NCBI RefSeq assembly: GCF_000380985.1
Contig: NZ_KB905698.1
Location: forward strand, 62,001-126,000
Source of the DNA: Proteiniphilum acetatigenes DSM 18083
Lineage (GTDB): Bacteria; Bacteroidota; Bacteroidia; Bacteroidales; Dysgonomonadaceae
Direction of reading: 5' to 3'
Length of the DNA: 64,000 nt
In this document: piece by piece, positions 1-7,357 of the stretch
How the letters are laid out: every line of letters begins with the position of its first letter
Position numbering within the stretch: position 1 is the first letter of the stretch
Program-made: the position numbers and the translations under genes
The notes under the pieces: model-generated
Seen by the model: only the letters and a program-made list of their open reading frames with translations
Told to the model about the DNA's origin: nothing
The model's database searches: none

Positions 1-752
1 AAACGAAGCATCGGGATATACATATCGACGTAATAATCAATCTGCCGGTCGGTCAACTCCACATATCCATAAAGATCTTTATAGGCACGGTTGATCAACT
101 TAAAGATATCCCTCGCGTAGGGCAAAACATCCTTCTTACTCTCGAGATGCTTCACATCAAGCCCGAAACGTTTTTTTACGATCTCCGAGGCGCGCAGGAA
201 CCGCTCCGGCATCTCTTTGGGAATGGTGATAAGAAATTCAACCCAATCCTGATCCTTCACATACCCTATACGCTCCATATGACCTATATAGTAGGGATAA
301 TTGTATATGGTAGAGAGGGTACTTATCTGGTCGAATCCCTCTACCAACATCCCTTCGTGGTCGAGATCTGTAAAGCCGAGCGGCCCGTGTATCTTGTCCA
401 TCCCCCTCGACCGGGCCCAACTCTCAGCCGCACCGAAAAGGGCATCCACCACCTCACTATCATCAATAAAATCCACAAACCCGAATCGCGCATTCCGTTC
501 GTTCCATCTCTCATTCGCCTTATGATTGATGATAACAGCAATTCGGCCTACGATCTTATCATCGCGATATGCAAGGAAATAGATCGCATCACAATGATCG
601 AATGCCGGATTTTTACTCCAGTTGAGTGTGGCTCTCTCATCGTAGATCAACGGAGGGACAAAATACTCATTCCCTTCATAGAGATCGATACCGAATTGGA
701 TGAATTTTTTCAAATCATCTTTCGTTCTGACTTTATTGATTATGACTGACAT
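1..752 (-). CDS. GNAT-like N-acetyltransferase family protein, C-terminus cut by window edge
   Basis: The minus strand is open from an ATG at 750-752 down to base 1, giving about 250 residues with no stop, so the gene continues outside the window. The N-terminus begins MSVIINKVRTKDDL. The middle has a GNAT-like stretch (YRDDKIVGRIAVIIN) followed by KARFGFVD-type residues and the phrase HGPLGFTDLDHEGMLVEG, which I recall from a widespread Bacteroidota family usually annotated as hypothetical or GNAT-fold. Substrate is unknown. The long plus-strand reading over the same bases is an antisense shadow with no recognisable domain. A promoter-like TATCTTTG box lies about 40 bp upstream. The reading frame is certain; the function is only a fold-level call. 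Confidence 0.8.
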   Translation of the reverse strand, partial: MSVIINKVRTKDDLKKFIQFGIDLYEGNEYFVPPLIYDERATLNWSKNPAFDHCDAIYFLAYRDDKIVGRIAVIINHKANERWNERNARFGFVDFIDDSEVVDALFGAAESWARSRGMDKIHGPLGFTDLDHEGMLVEGFDQISTLSTIYNYPYYIGHMERIGYVKDQDWVEFLITIPKEMPERFLRASEIVKKRFGLDVKHLESKKDVLPYARDIFKLINRAYKDLYGYVELTDRQIDYYVDMYIPMLR

Positions 753-789
753 GTTTTATTTTCTGTAAATATGATTTTTACACCGATGG

Positions 790-822
790 CAAAGATAGTG
801 ATTTTTTTATTGAATGATCAAC
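790..822 (-). promoter_or_regulatory. Bacteroidota-type promoter for the GNAT-like gene
   Basis: On the minus strand the box TATCTTTG (plus-strand CAAAGATA at 790-797) matches TAnnTTTG, with a TTG (plus-strand CAA at 819-821) 21 bp upstream. It sits 37 bp from the ATG at 752. Confidence 0.45.
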
Positions 823-829
823 AGGATTT

Positions 830-2218
830 TCATTCTTTCACCTTCTCCTTGTATATCTCCCATCTGTCTATCACATCGCGTACATATTTGATTGTTTCAT
901 CTGCCCTGAAATAACCGTTCTTACAAACCGGATCGCTGTAATACTGCTCTAAACGTTTCAATTGCAGATAACGTTCCACATTCCCTTCCCAAACCTCTTT
1001 ATCACCACCGTATTTTTCGGTGAGTGCCAATGCATCGAATACATGGCCGAGGCCTCCGTTATAAGCAGCTAAAGCCATTTTTATTCTCTCATCAGGATTA
1101 TTTATAAAACGGAAAATGTGAAGCAGATTTTTCAGGTATTCCGTACCTGCACTTATGTTTTTCTCAGGATCAAAAAGTTGCCCTCCTTCTGCACCCAACG
1201 AAGCGGCAGTAGCCGGCATTAATCCCATCAGTCCTGTAGCACCCGCCCATGATTGTCCTTCCGTCTCGAATCTGGACTCCTGATAGGAAACCGAAGCAAG
1301 CAGCCGCCAGTCGATTCCCGACTCTTTCCCATATCGTTTGAAATAGGAATCAAAAGGGGAAATAACCCCATGGCCGGAAATCTCCCGGAAAGAGGGGCGG
1401 CCAATATTAGAGTACCCTTTTGTTTCTTCAAAATAGCGTTTAACGATCCGTAAGAAGGCCGATTCGGAAGAGCGGTTTTCAATCCAGCTATTCAGGGAAT
1501 CGGCAAGCAGGGGGGTGTCTTTTCTCACCACCCACGAAGAGCGTTGGTCGAAACTGACCGGGAGGTTTACATTCAGATTTCCAAAATAGGTATGATTGAC
1601 CAAAGCCAGGTCATCGTCGGCTACTGTATAGGCGATCTCCCCTCGCGAAACCATCCGGATCAGGTCTTCAACCACGATAGTGTCACTGTCAACCTTATCT
1701 ATCACGATGCCTCCACCCAACTCATTATTCAGATTGTTTATCCTGTCGAGATACTTCGACTTATCAATCACCGTCACCTGCTTACCGATTAAACCGGTCA
1801 CATCCGTCAACAGGGTATCTCCCTGTCCCGCACGTTGTACCAACACCTGATGTGAAATTTGCCGGAGCCCGCAATATAGTATTGAATCTTTCAAAGCATT
1901 GGTGACCGGTATACTGTAAGCAATTACATCAGCTTCCTTGTTTTGTAGCATCTCTACCATAGTTCCTGTATTCCCGGCCACAATAATCTCCGGGACTAAT
2001 CCATGATGCTTGCAGAAATCACGAATCATATCGTAATGGTATCCCATGGGTTGATCCCGGTATATGAAATAGGAAGTGGATGTATTCAGAGTCAGTATGC
2101 GTAATGTATCCGACTCTACAATCTGAGGAAAATCGTACGTCCTCTCCTGCCTGCCCCAGTTCCCGCATGACAGGCACAGGATAACGGGAAACAGTAAAAA
2201 CAATAGAGCTTTGCTCAT
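830..2218 (-). CDS. MltF-like membrane-bound lytic transglycosylase with solute-binding domain
   Basis: 462 residues. The N-terminus is a lipoprotein signal (lipobox LCLSC near residue 18), so the protein is probably anchored to a membrane facing the periplasm. Residues about 35-270 resemble a family 3 extracellular solute-binding domain (RILTLNTSTSYFIYRDQPMGYHYDM). Residues about 290-440 are an SLT/GH23 transglycosylase domain with SVSYQESRF, where Glu314 is the expected catalytic residue, then GATGLMGLMP and AAYNGGLGH. This two-domain layout is that of MltF, which cleaves peptidoglycan glycan strands to 1,6-anhydromuropeptides. It appears monocistronic: a 64-bp palindromic repeat carrying a promoter-like box lies 26 bp upstream. 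Family call is strong; the ligand of the binding domain is unknown. Confidence 0.88.
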   Translation of the reverse strand: MSKALLFLLFPVILCLSCGNWGRQERTYDFPQIVESDTLRILTLNTSTSYFIYRDQPMGYHYDMIRDFCKHHGLVPEIIVAGNTGTMVEMLQNKEADVIAYSIPVTNALKDSILYCGLRQISHQVLVQRAGQGDTLLTDVTGLIGKQVTVIDKSKYLDRINNLNNELGGGIVIDKVDSDTIVVEDLIRMVSRGEIAYTVADDDLALVNHTYFGNLNVNLPVSFDQRSSWVVRKDTPLLADSLNSWIENRSSESAFLRIVKRYFEETKGYSNIGRPSFREISGHGVISPFDSYFKRYGKESGIDWRLLASVSYQESRFETEGQSWAGATGLMGLMPATAASLGAEGGQLFDPEKNISAGTEYLKNLLHIFRFINNPDERIKMALAAYNGGLGHVFDALALTEKYGGDKEVWEGNVERYLQLKRLEQYYSDPVCKNGYFRADETIKYVRDVIDRWEIYKEKVKE

Positions 2219-2243
2219 ATCCTGTTTAAGTTAAAAACCGGGG

Positions 2244-2274
2244 CAAATATAGTGAAAGCCGAGAGAAAAGCCAA
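2244..2274 (-). promoter_or_regulatory. Promoter-like box overlapping the palindromic repeat, upstream of the MltF-like gene
   Basis: The minus strand reads TATATTTG (plus-strand 2244-2251) with TTG 20 bp upstream (plus-strand CAA 2272-2274). The -7-like box overlaps the outer arm of the 64-bp repeat. The same arrangement recurs at 56774-56804 before the LytTR gene. Confidence 0.45.
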
Positions 2275-2309
2275 GCTTGCTTAGGTTTTTCCGAGGCGCA
2301 TCCTATATT
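2246..2309. repeat. 64-bp imperfect palindromic element, copy A, plus partial copy
   Basis: The outer arms are AATATAG (2246-2252) and CTATATT (2303-2309). Inside are GAAAGCCGAG, CAAGCTTGCTT and CCGAGGCGCATC. The same layout recurs at 56776-56839 (also 64 bp) with arms AATATAA/TTATATT, and at 10056-10116 (61 bp) with arms AATCTGC/GCAGATT. Arm sequences differ between copies but stay complementary. A half copy follows at 2317-2344 (TTTAGTGAAAGCCGAGAG). It lies between the MltF-like gene and the amtB terminator. Confidence 0.75.
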
Positions 2310-2333
2310 ATGGAAATTTAGTGAAAGCCGAGA

Positions 2334-2367
2334 GAAAAAACAAGCCGCCCTTGTAGAGGCAGCTTGT
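2334..2367 (-). terminator. Intrinsic terminator of the amtB operon
   Basis: The minus-strand transcript would fold into a 10-bp stem (ACAAGCTGCC with GGCGGCTTGT, one U-G pair) around an 8-nt loop, followed directly by six U residues. It lies 35 bp after the amtB stop codon and is the clearest terminator in the window. Confidence 0.85.
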
Positions 2368-2401
2368 CCCGAAATTAAGAAAAATCAAATGACGGGTGGT
2401 T

Positions 2402-3733
2402 TTATTCATACGCTATTTCACCGTGTTCGGAGATATCGAGTCCGACAGATTCGCTTTCTGCACTCGCTCTGATTCCCACCATAGCATCCACGATCTTGAA
2501 TAATATCCATGTCATGACCGCACTGAATACAATGGTGGCAGCAGTCGCCACGACCTGTATCCATAACTGGTTCCAATCACCGTAGAGCGCTCCCTGTGCT
2601 CCCCCTTCACCAGTAATCGCCTGTGTGGCAAAAATCCCGATGAGAAGGGAACCAACGATTCCCCCGATACCATGTACTCCGAAAGCATCCAATGAATCAT
2701 CGTAACCTAACTTGGGTTTCACATATGCCACCATAAAGAAGCAAACCAAACCGGCCACCAGACCAATGACAAAAGCGCCCAATACGCCGGAAGAGCCGGC
2801 AGCAGGCGTAATGGCGACCAGACCGGCAATAACGCCCGTACAAAAACCAACCACAGTCGGCTTCTTGTTGATAACCCAGTCGAGCACCGCCCATGTCAGC
2901 GCCGCAGTTGCTGCGGCTATATTGGTAACCAGTAATGCACTTGCAGACAAGCCGTCTGCCGCCAGGCCGCTTCCGCCGTTAAATCCCAGCCATCCCAACC
3001 ACAGCAAAGCCGTACCGATCACTACAAACGGCACATTATGCGGGGTAATAGGTGTGGCTCCTTTCACATTCCATCCTTTTCTTTTGCCGAGCAGGACAGC
3101 CATCACCAATGCTGATATCCCTGCGTTGATATGTACCACGGTACCACCTGCAAAATCGATGGCACCCATTTCACCTATCCAGCCGCCGCCCCATACCCAA
3201 TGGGCTAACGGATTATAAATCACCAGCGCCCACAACACGGAGAACAGCAGAAAACCACTGAATTTGATACGTTCGGCAAATGCACCGACGATCAATGCAG
3301 GCGTAATAACGGCAAACATTCCCTGAAACGACACAAACAAAAGTTCGGGAATGGTATAACCGTCAAGCAGATCATTGATTCCTACGCCTTGCAGGAATAT
3401 TTTATCGAAACCACCCACAACAGCATTCAAACCTCCCTCCAGCGAAGTAAAGGCCAGGCTATAACCAATCGCGACCCACTCTATAATGATTACAGCGGCC
3501 AGAATAAGACACTGCATCAATACACTCAATACATTCTTCCGGCGTACCAACCCTCCGTAGAACAGGGCCAGCCCGGGAATGGTCATCATCATTACAAGAA
3601 TAGTGGCTACTATAATCCAGGCAGTATCACCGCTGTCCAGAGCAGGTACCGCATCGTCCTGTGCAAAAGCAATGGCAGGCATGGCAAATAATGCGCAAAA
3701 CATCATTATATATCTTATTATTTTATGCTTCAT
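2402..3733 (-). CDS. amtB: Ammonium transporter Amt
   Basis: 443 residues: a cleavable signal-like N-terminus (FALFAMPAIAFAQ) and then about eleven hydrophobic segments. The start of the mature region (DSGDTAWIIVATILVMMMTIPGLALFYGGLVRRKN) and blocks such as GAFAERIKFS, LAHWVWGGGW, DFAGGTVVHI, NAGISALV and AFGVHGIGGIVG are diagnostic of the Amt/MEP/Rh family. The two histidines of the pore pair are visible in DFAGGTVVHINAG and FGVHGIGG. Amt trimers conduct ammonium across the inner membrane and are blocked by the P-II protein encoded immediately upstream. It is the last gene of the porin-PII-amt operon and ends at a strong terminator. Family assignment is certain. Confidence 0.96.
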   Translation of the reverse strand: MKHKIIRYIMMFCALFAMPAIAFAQDDAVPALDSGDTAWIIVATILVMMMTIPGLALFYGGLVRRKNVLSVLMQCLILAAVIIIEWVAIGYSLAFTSLEGGLNAVVGGFDKIFLQGVGINDLLDGYTIPELLFVSFQGMFAVITPALIVGAFAERIKFSGFLLFSVLWALVIYNPLAHWVWGGGWIGEMGAIDFAGGTVVHINAGISALVMAVLLGKRKGWNVKGATPITPHNVPFVVIGTALLWLGWLGFNGGSGLAADGLSASALLVTNIAAATAALTWAVLDWVINKKPTVVGFCTGVIAGLVAITPAAGSSGVLGAFVIGLVAGLVCFFMVAYVKPKLGYDDSLDAFGVHGIGGIVGSLLIGIFATQAITGEGGAQGALYGDWNQLWIQVVATAATIVFSAVMTWILFKIVDAMVGIRASAESESVGLDISEHGEIAYE

Positions 3734-3777
3734 AATCTGTAAAAGTTATTGTTTAATCATTCTGTCTTTTGGGAGTT

Positions 3778-4137
3778 TTAAGCATCCTTCTGCTCTTTGT
3801 CATACAATGACTCATCACCACGGTCTCCTGTGCGGATCCGGATGGATTGCTCAATGGTTGACACGAAAATCCGGCCGTCACCGCTTTCACCCGTATAAGC
3901 GGATCGTAAAATAGCGTCGATCGATTTTTGCACATTCACTTCCCTGACCACGAAAGAGAGATAAATACGCTCGATGGCATTGACATCGTAAGCGATCCCC
4001 CGGAAAATAAGACCCTGTTTTGCCGTTCCCTGACCTTTTACCCCCCACCATGAAAGGAAGTCTATGTCAGCCTCATGCAAGGCAGCCCGAACTTCGTCGA
4101 ACTTTGACTTGCGGATAATTGCTTCAATTTTCTTCAT
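3778..4137 (-). CDS. glnK: Nitrogen regulatory protein P-II
   Basis: 119 residues starting MKKIEAIIRKSKFDEVRAAL, the standard P-II opening. The second signature TGESGDGRIFV is intact, so the effector-binding B-loop is present. The T-loop reads GLIFRGIAYDV: the position of the tyrosine that is uridylylated in proteobacterial GlnB/GlnK is Phe45. Control by uridylylation is therefore unlikely, and ATP/ADP/2-oxoglutarate sensing is the expected mode. The gene ends 44 bp before amtB and follows a porin gene on the same strand, so its likely partner is the adjacent Amt channel. The glnK symbol is chosen from amtB linkage; glnB would be equally defensible. Confidence 0.92.
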   Translation of the reverse strand: MKKIEAIIRKSKFDEVRAALHEADIDFLSWWGVKGQGTAKQGLIFRGIAYDVNAIERIYLSFVVREVNVQKSIDAILRSAYTGESGDGRIFVSTIEQSIRIRTGDRGDESLYDKEQKDA

Positions 4138-4181
4138 AAGTGTTTGTTATAATTAATATTTAGTGTAAAGAATAGATTTTA

Positions 4182-4853
4182 TCAAAAACTCATACCGAAG
4201 ACCAGGAAGACATCCTTCGTATCAGGATTCAGAATTGCCTGGGTAAAGACCGGAAGTGAAAATGAATCGGTGATGGTTATCTCTTTGCTTGCTTTTATCG
4301 ACGCATTGATCAACGCGAACCCATCTGAATAAGCGCCTTCCCAGGGAGTTGCCCCCAATATCAAATCCACATTGACACTCCCCACCGGGAGGGTATAAGA
4401 TGCTTCAAAATAGCTGGAATAATCATCATCTCCTGCAAAATTGGTATTCCAGGCCAATGAAAGGGGGAATGCTTCTCCGAACGAATAGCCTAACGTGGCT
4501 TCGAAAACATGCTCCGAATAATCAAAATAACTACTGCCTTCACCGTCCGGAAGATTCCTGGGAAAGAAATAATCGGTCACCAATACCGAAAAATTGCCAA
4601 TGGAGTAACCGGCATACAGGTCAAACTCCCTCCAGCTACTTTCGAAACTGGTCGAACCCCATGCCCCGATTGAAAAATTGCCTGCCGAAAGTGAAATACC
4701 CGGTTGTACTGAAGCCGGGCCACTATACAAACCACGCCAGATATACGAACTTACAATATCAGCCCCTGCCGAGACAGCCACCTCCTGCCCTTTGACCCCA
4801 TTTGCAGCTCCTAAGACTGCAATCAGCACAAAAAATAATTTTACCTTTTTCAT
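4182..4853 (-). CDS. TorF-like outer-membrane beta-barrel protein of the ammonium operon
   Basis: 223 residues. A signal peptide (LIAVLGAANGVKGQ) is followed by alternating amphipathic strands rich in Tyr, Ser and Gly, such as GADIVSSYIWRGLYS, REFDLYAGYSIG and HVFEATLGYSFG, ending in a terminal Phe (VFLVFGMSF) as in many outer-membrane barrels. The motif SSYIWRG resembles the TorF family putative porins. Position as first gene before P-II and amtB suggests a role in nitrogen acquisition, perhaps letting ammonium or a small amine through the outer membrane; this is inference. A consensus promoter lies about 125 bp upstream. No enzymatic motif is visible. Confidence 0.72.
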   Translation of the reverse strand: MKKVKLFFVLIAVLGAANGVKGQEVAVSAGADIVSSYIWRGLYSGPASVQPGISLSAGNFSIGAWGSTSFESSWREFDLYAGYSIGNFSVLVTDYFFPRNLPDGEGSSYFDYSEHVFEATLGYSFGEAFPLSLAWNTNFAGDDDYSSYFEASYTLPVGSVNVDLILGATPWEGAYSDGFALINASIKASKEITITDSFSLPVFTQAILNPDTKDVFLVFGMSF

Positions 4854-4975
4854 CTTTTTTGCTTTTTAAATGAATAACCTTCAATCTTTAATCTATATGT
4901 AACCAAAACCTAAAACAAACAATCTTTTTGAAATCAAATACAGGAAAATAAAATCCTTTTGATATTTTTACGATG

Positions 4976-5005
4976 CAAAGGTAATCAAAAAGATTATAAA
5001 ACAAA
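4976..5005 (-). promoter_or_regulatory. Promoter of the porin-glnK-amtB operon
   Basis: The minus strand reads TTTG (plus-strand CAAA 5002-5005), 18 nt, then TACCTTTG (plus-strand CAAAGGTA 4976-4983), a near-consensus Bacteroidota sigma-ABfr promoter. It leaves an untranslated leader of roughly 115 nt. Confidence 0.6.
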
Positions 5006-5137
5006 TAAAAACATAACATTTTGATTAAAATATCTCAAAAAAATATACACTAAGACATAAATAATGGGCTATTATCTATAAAAAAGTCAATCTATCAACT
5101 CATAATCAAATATTTATGGAATAAGAAAAAAAATCGT

Positions 5138-5145
5138 TATTTTTG
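5138..5145 (+). promoter_or_regulatory. -7-like box upstream of the HhH outer-membrane gene
   Basis: TATTTTTG matches TAnnTTTG and lies 118 bp before the ATG at 5264. No clear TTTG partner is seen at the right distance, so the call is weak. Confidence 0.3.
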
Positions 5146-5263
5146 TGTGAAACCGGGTACGAATTGAGTAGTGGCTATGAGTGTGCCATTTAGAGCAAAC
5201 CTTTGAATTGAGAAACAAATATCGAAAATGAAATGAAGATGTTACAATCAAAAATCAAAACCA

Positions 5264-7312
5264 ATGAAACCCTGTCTCTGGATCTTTATCCTATTTTCCT
5301 GTCTCTCAGAGATATCTTACGCACAACAATTTAACGACTGGCGTAAAATTGTGGAACAGCTGGCCGAAGAAGAAATGAATGAAACCGCCATCGAAAACAT
5401 GTATGAAGAATTGCTGCAACTGGAAAACAACCCCATGAATCTGAACATGGTGACCCGTGAACAACTGGAAAATTTCCCGTTGCTGTCTATAGAGGAAGCC
5501 GGTGCCATTTTCCGTTTCTTAGAGAGGAATCGACCCATATACACTGTGTTCGAATTAAGGAACATACCGCTCCTCGACATCAAAACCGTAGAAATGATAC
5601 TTCCTTTTTTCCGGGCAGGCGACGCAGAAAAAAGGGAAGCACGCCTGCAAGCGAACGATATACTGAAGTATGGTCGCCACGAAGCCCAATTCCGTTTTGA
5701 CAAAACGTTGACACAGCGTGCGGGCTACGGAGAGTTTTCGGACAGTATTCTTGAACGGTATCCCAACCGGAAATACCGAGGGGAAGATTTTTACACCTCT
5801 CTCCGCTATTCATTCCGTTACCGGAACAGAATACAGATGGGTTTTACTGCGGAAAAAGACGCAGGAGAGCCTTTCTTCAAACCAGACTATCCTAAAGGAT
5901 ATGACCACTATGGCGCCCACTTGATCATTAATGATATAGGGCGACTAAGCACGGTCGCCCTGGGAGATTACCGGCTCTCTTTTGGCCAGGGATTGGTATT
6001 GAACAACGACTTTATGATCAGCAAATCATGGAGCAGTGCCAATATTGCCCGACGGACATTGCAACCCAAACGCCATTTCTCCACCGCCGAAAATGGTTTC
6101 TTCAGGGGTGCTGCCGCAGTAGCAGAATTTGGAAATTTCTCCGTCACCGGCTTTTATTCCAATAAAAAGATCGATGCTAACCTGTCGGACGATGGCGATA
6201 TCACCTCTTTTAAAGTGGATGGCCTGCATCGCACCCCATTGGAAATCGAGAAGAAAAAGAATACGCGGGAACAGGTGGCGGGAGGCAACATCAATTTCCG
6301 GAAAAATCGCCTCCAACTGGGTATCAGCGGTATATTCCATCAATACGACAAGATGTATAATCCCACACTTCGGGACTACAATCTTTACTACTTACGTGAT
6401 TCCTCTAATTTCAACGCAAGTATCGATTACTCTTATCAACTCCCGGGATTGATTTTTGCAGGAGAAACAGCAATTGCTAAAAACGGTGCAGTCGCCACGT
6501 TGAACACCCTGCAATACCGCTTCTCCGGCAACCTCTCTTTTTCCCTGCTCCACAGGTATTACCCCGTCTCTTACAATGCCCTGTATGCCCAGGCGTTCTC
6601 AGAAGGGAGCAGCGTACAAAACGAACATGGATTGTATATCGGCACGGAATTCAGTCCATTTTCAAAATTCTCAGTGACCGCTTATGCTGATTTCGTCCGG
6701 TTTCCCTGGTTGAAATATGGAATAGATACGCCGTCGAATGCGGTTGACCTCTATTTTCTGGGAACCTATACCCTGTCGCGTCAATCATTTCTGGAAGTAC
6801 GATACAAGTACAAACAAAAGGAGAAGAATACCGCCTGGCCGGATGAAAAAAGCCGGTCGGTACTCCCCTATGCCACCCATAAATTCCGCTTCAGGTACTC
6901 CCACGATCTCCGGAGCGGGTGGAATTTCCGGACTACCGCGGATATGGCGCATTATAAAGAGAAACACTTCCCTGCTGAAAACGGATTTATGCTCTCACAA
7001 AATATCGGCTACCGGGGAAAGGGAACGTTAACCGGAGATGCTTATCTGGCCTGGTTCAATGCCGACACCTACGATGCAAGGCTTTATTCCTATGAACGGA
7101 ACCTGCTGAACACCTTTTATATGCCCTCTTTTTACGGAAAAGGCTACAGGCTGGCATTTTCCGCAAAATACGCGATCACCGACAATCTCTCTTTCTCCGT
7201 GAAATTTGGACATACCCGCTATTTCAACCGCGACACCATTGGAACCGGCACCGAACTGATCGACGGGAATAACCGTACCGATATTTTCACGTATATCAGA
7301 TGGGTGTTTTAG
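5264..7312 (+). CDS. Helix-hairpin-helix outer-membrane barrel protein
   Basis: 682 residues. A signal peptide (FILFSCLSEISYAQQ) is followed by two helix-hairpin-helix-like segments at about residues 50-115 (NPMNLNMVTREQLENFPLLS; ELRNIPLLDIKTVEMILPFF), similar to the ComEA-type HhH fold that contacts DNA backbones. From about residue 130 the protein is all alternating Tyr/Phe/Arg strands (TSLRYSFRYRNRIQMGF, KFRFRYSHDLRSGWNF) ending FTYIRWVF, typical of an outer-membrane beta-barrel. Such HhH-plus-barrel proteins are common in Bacteroidota and usually left unnamed. A role in DNA handling at the cell surface is possible but unproven. No neighbouring competence genes are seen. Confidence 0.7.
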   Translation: MKPCLWIFILFSCLSEISYAQQFNDWRKIVEQLAEEEMNETAIENMYEELLQLENNPMNLNMVTREQLENFPLLSIEEAGAIFRFLERNRPIYTVFELRNIPLLDIKTVEMILPFFRAGDAEKREARLQANDILKYGRHEAQFRFDKTLTQRAGYGEFSDSILERYPNRKYRGEDFYTSLRYSFRYRNRIQMGFTAEKDAGEPFFKPDYPKGYDHYGAHLIINDIGRLSTVALGDYRLSFGQGLVLNNDFMISKSWSSANIARRTLQPKRHFSTAENGFFRGAAAVAEFGNFSVTGFYSNKKIDANLSDDGDITSFKVDGLHRTPLEIEKKKNTREQVAGGNINFRKNRLQLGISGIFHQYDKMYNPTLRDYNLYYLRDSSNFNASIDYSYQLPGLIFAGETAIAKNGAVATLNTLQYRFSGNLSFSLLHRYYPVSYNALYAQAFSEGSSVQNEHGLYIGTEFSPFSKFSVTAYADFVRFPWLKYGIDTPSNAVDLYFLGTYTLSRQSFLEVRYKYKQKEKNTAWPDEKSRSVLPYATHKFRFRYSHDLRSGWNFRTTADMAHYKEKHFPAENGFMLSQNIGYRGKGTLTGDAYLAWFNADTYDARLYSYERNLLNTFYMPSFYGKGYRLAFSAKYAITDNLSFSVKFGHTRYFNRDTIGTGTELIDGNNRTDIFTYIRWVF

Positions 7313-7329
7313 AGATACGAAATAGTTTG

Positions 7330-7337
7330 TACATTTG
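7330..7337 (+). promoter_or_regulatory. -7 box for the ABC-F gene; decides its start codon
   Basis: TACATTTG at 7330-7337 matches TAnnTTTG. Its last G is the first base of an in-frame GTG at 7337, so transcription would begin downstream of that GTG and the ATG at 7358 is the likelier start. Confidence 0.5.
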
Positions 7338-7357
7338 TGCACAAAATCAGAAAAGGC

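Larger units (their letters stand above)
4854..5263. other. Divergent intergenic region between the porin-PII-amt operon and the HhH gene
   Basis: About 410 bp, strongly AT-rich. It holds one promoter for the minus-strand nitrogen operon (4976-5005) and a -7-like box for the plus-strand gene (5138-5145). No open frame with protein character and no RNA gene is recognisable. Confidence 0.6.

Noticed and set aside
147-749. 200-codon plus-strand open frame
   Set aside because: It lies antisense to the GNAT-like gene, whose minus-strand translation has clear family motifs; the plus translation has none.
2712-3218. 168-codon plus-strand open frame
   Set aside because: Antisense to amtB, Pro/Thr-rich and without domain signs; produced by codon bias of the real gene.
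5113-5118. -33 element for the HhH gene
   Set aside because: TTTATG is the closest sequence at the right distance and does not match TTTG.
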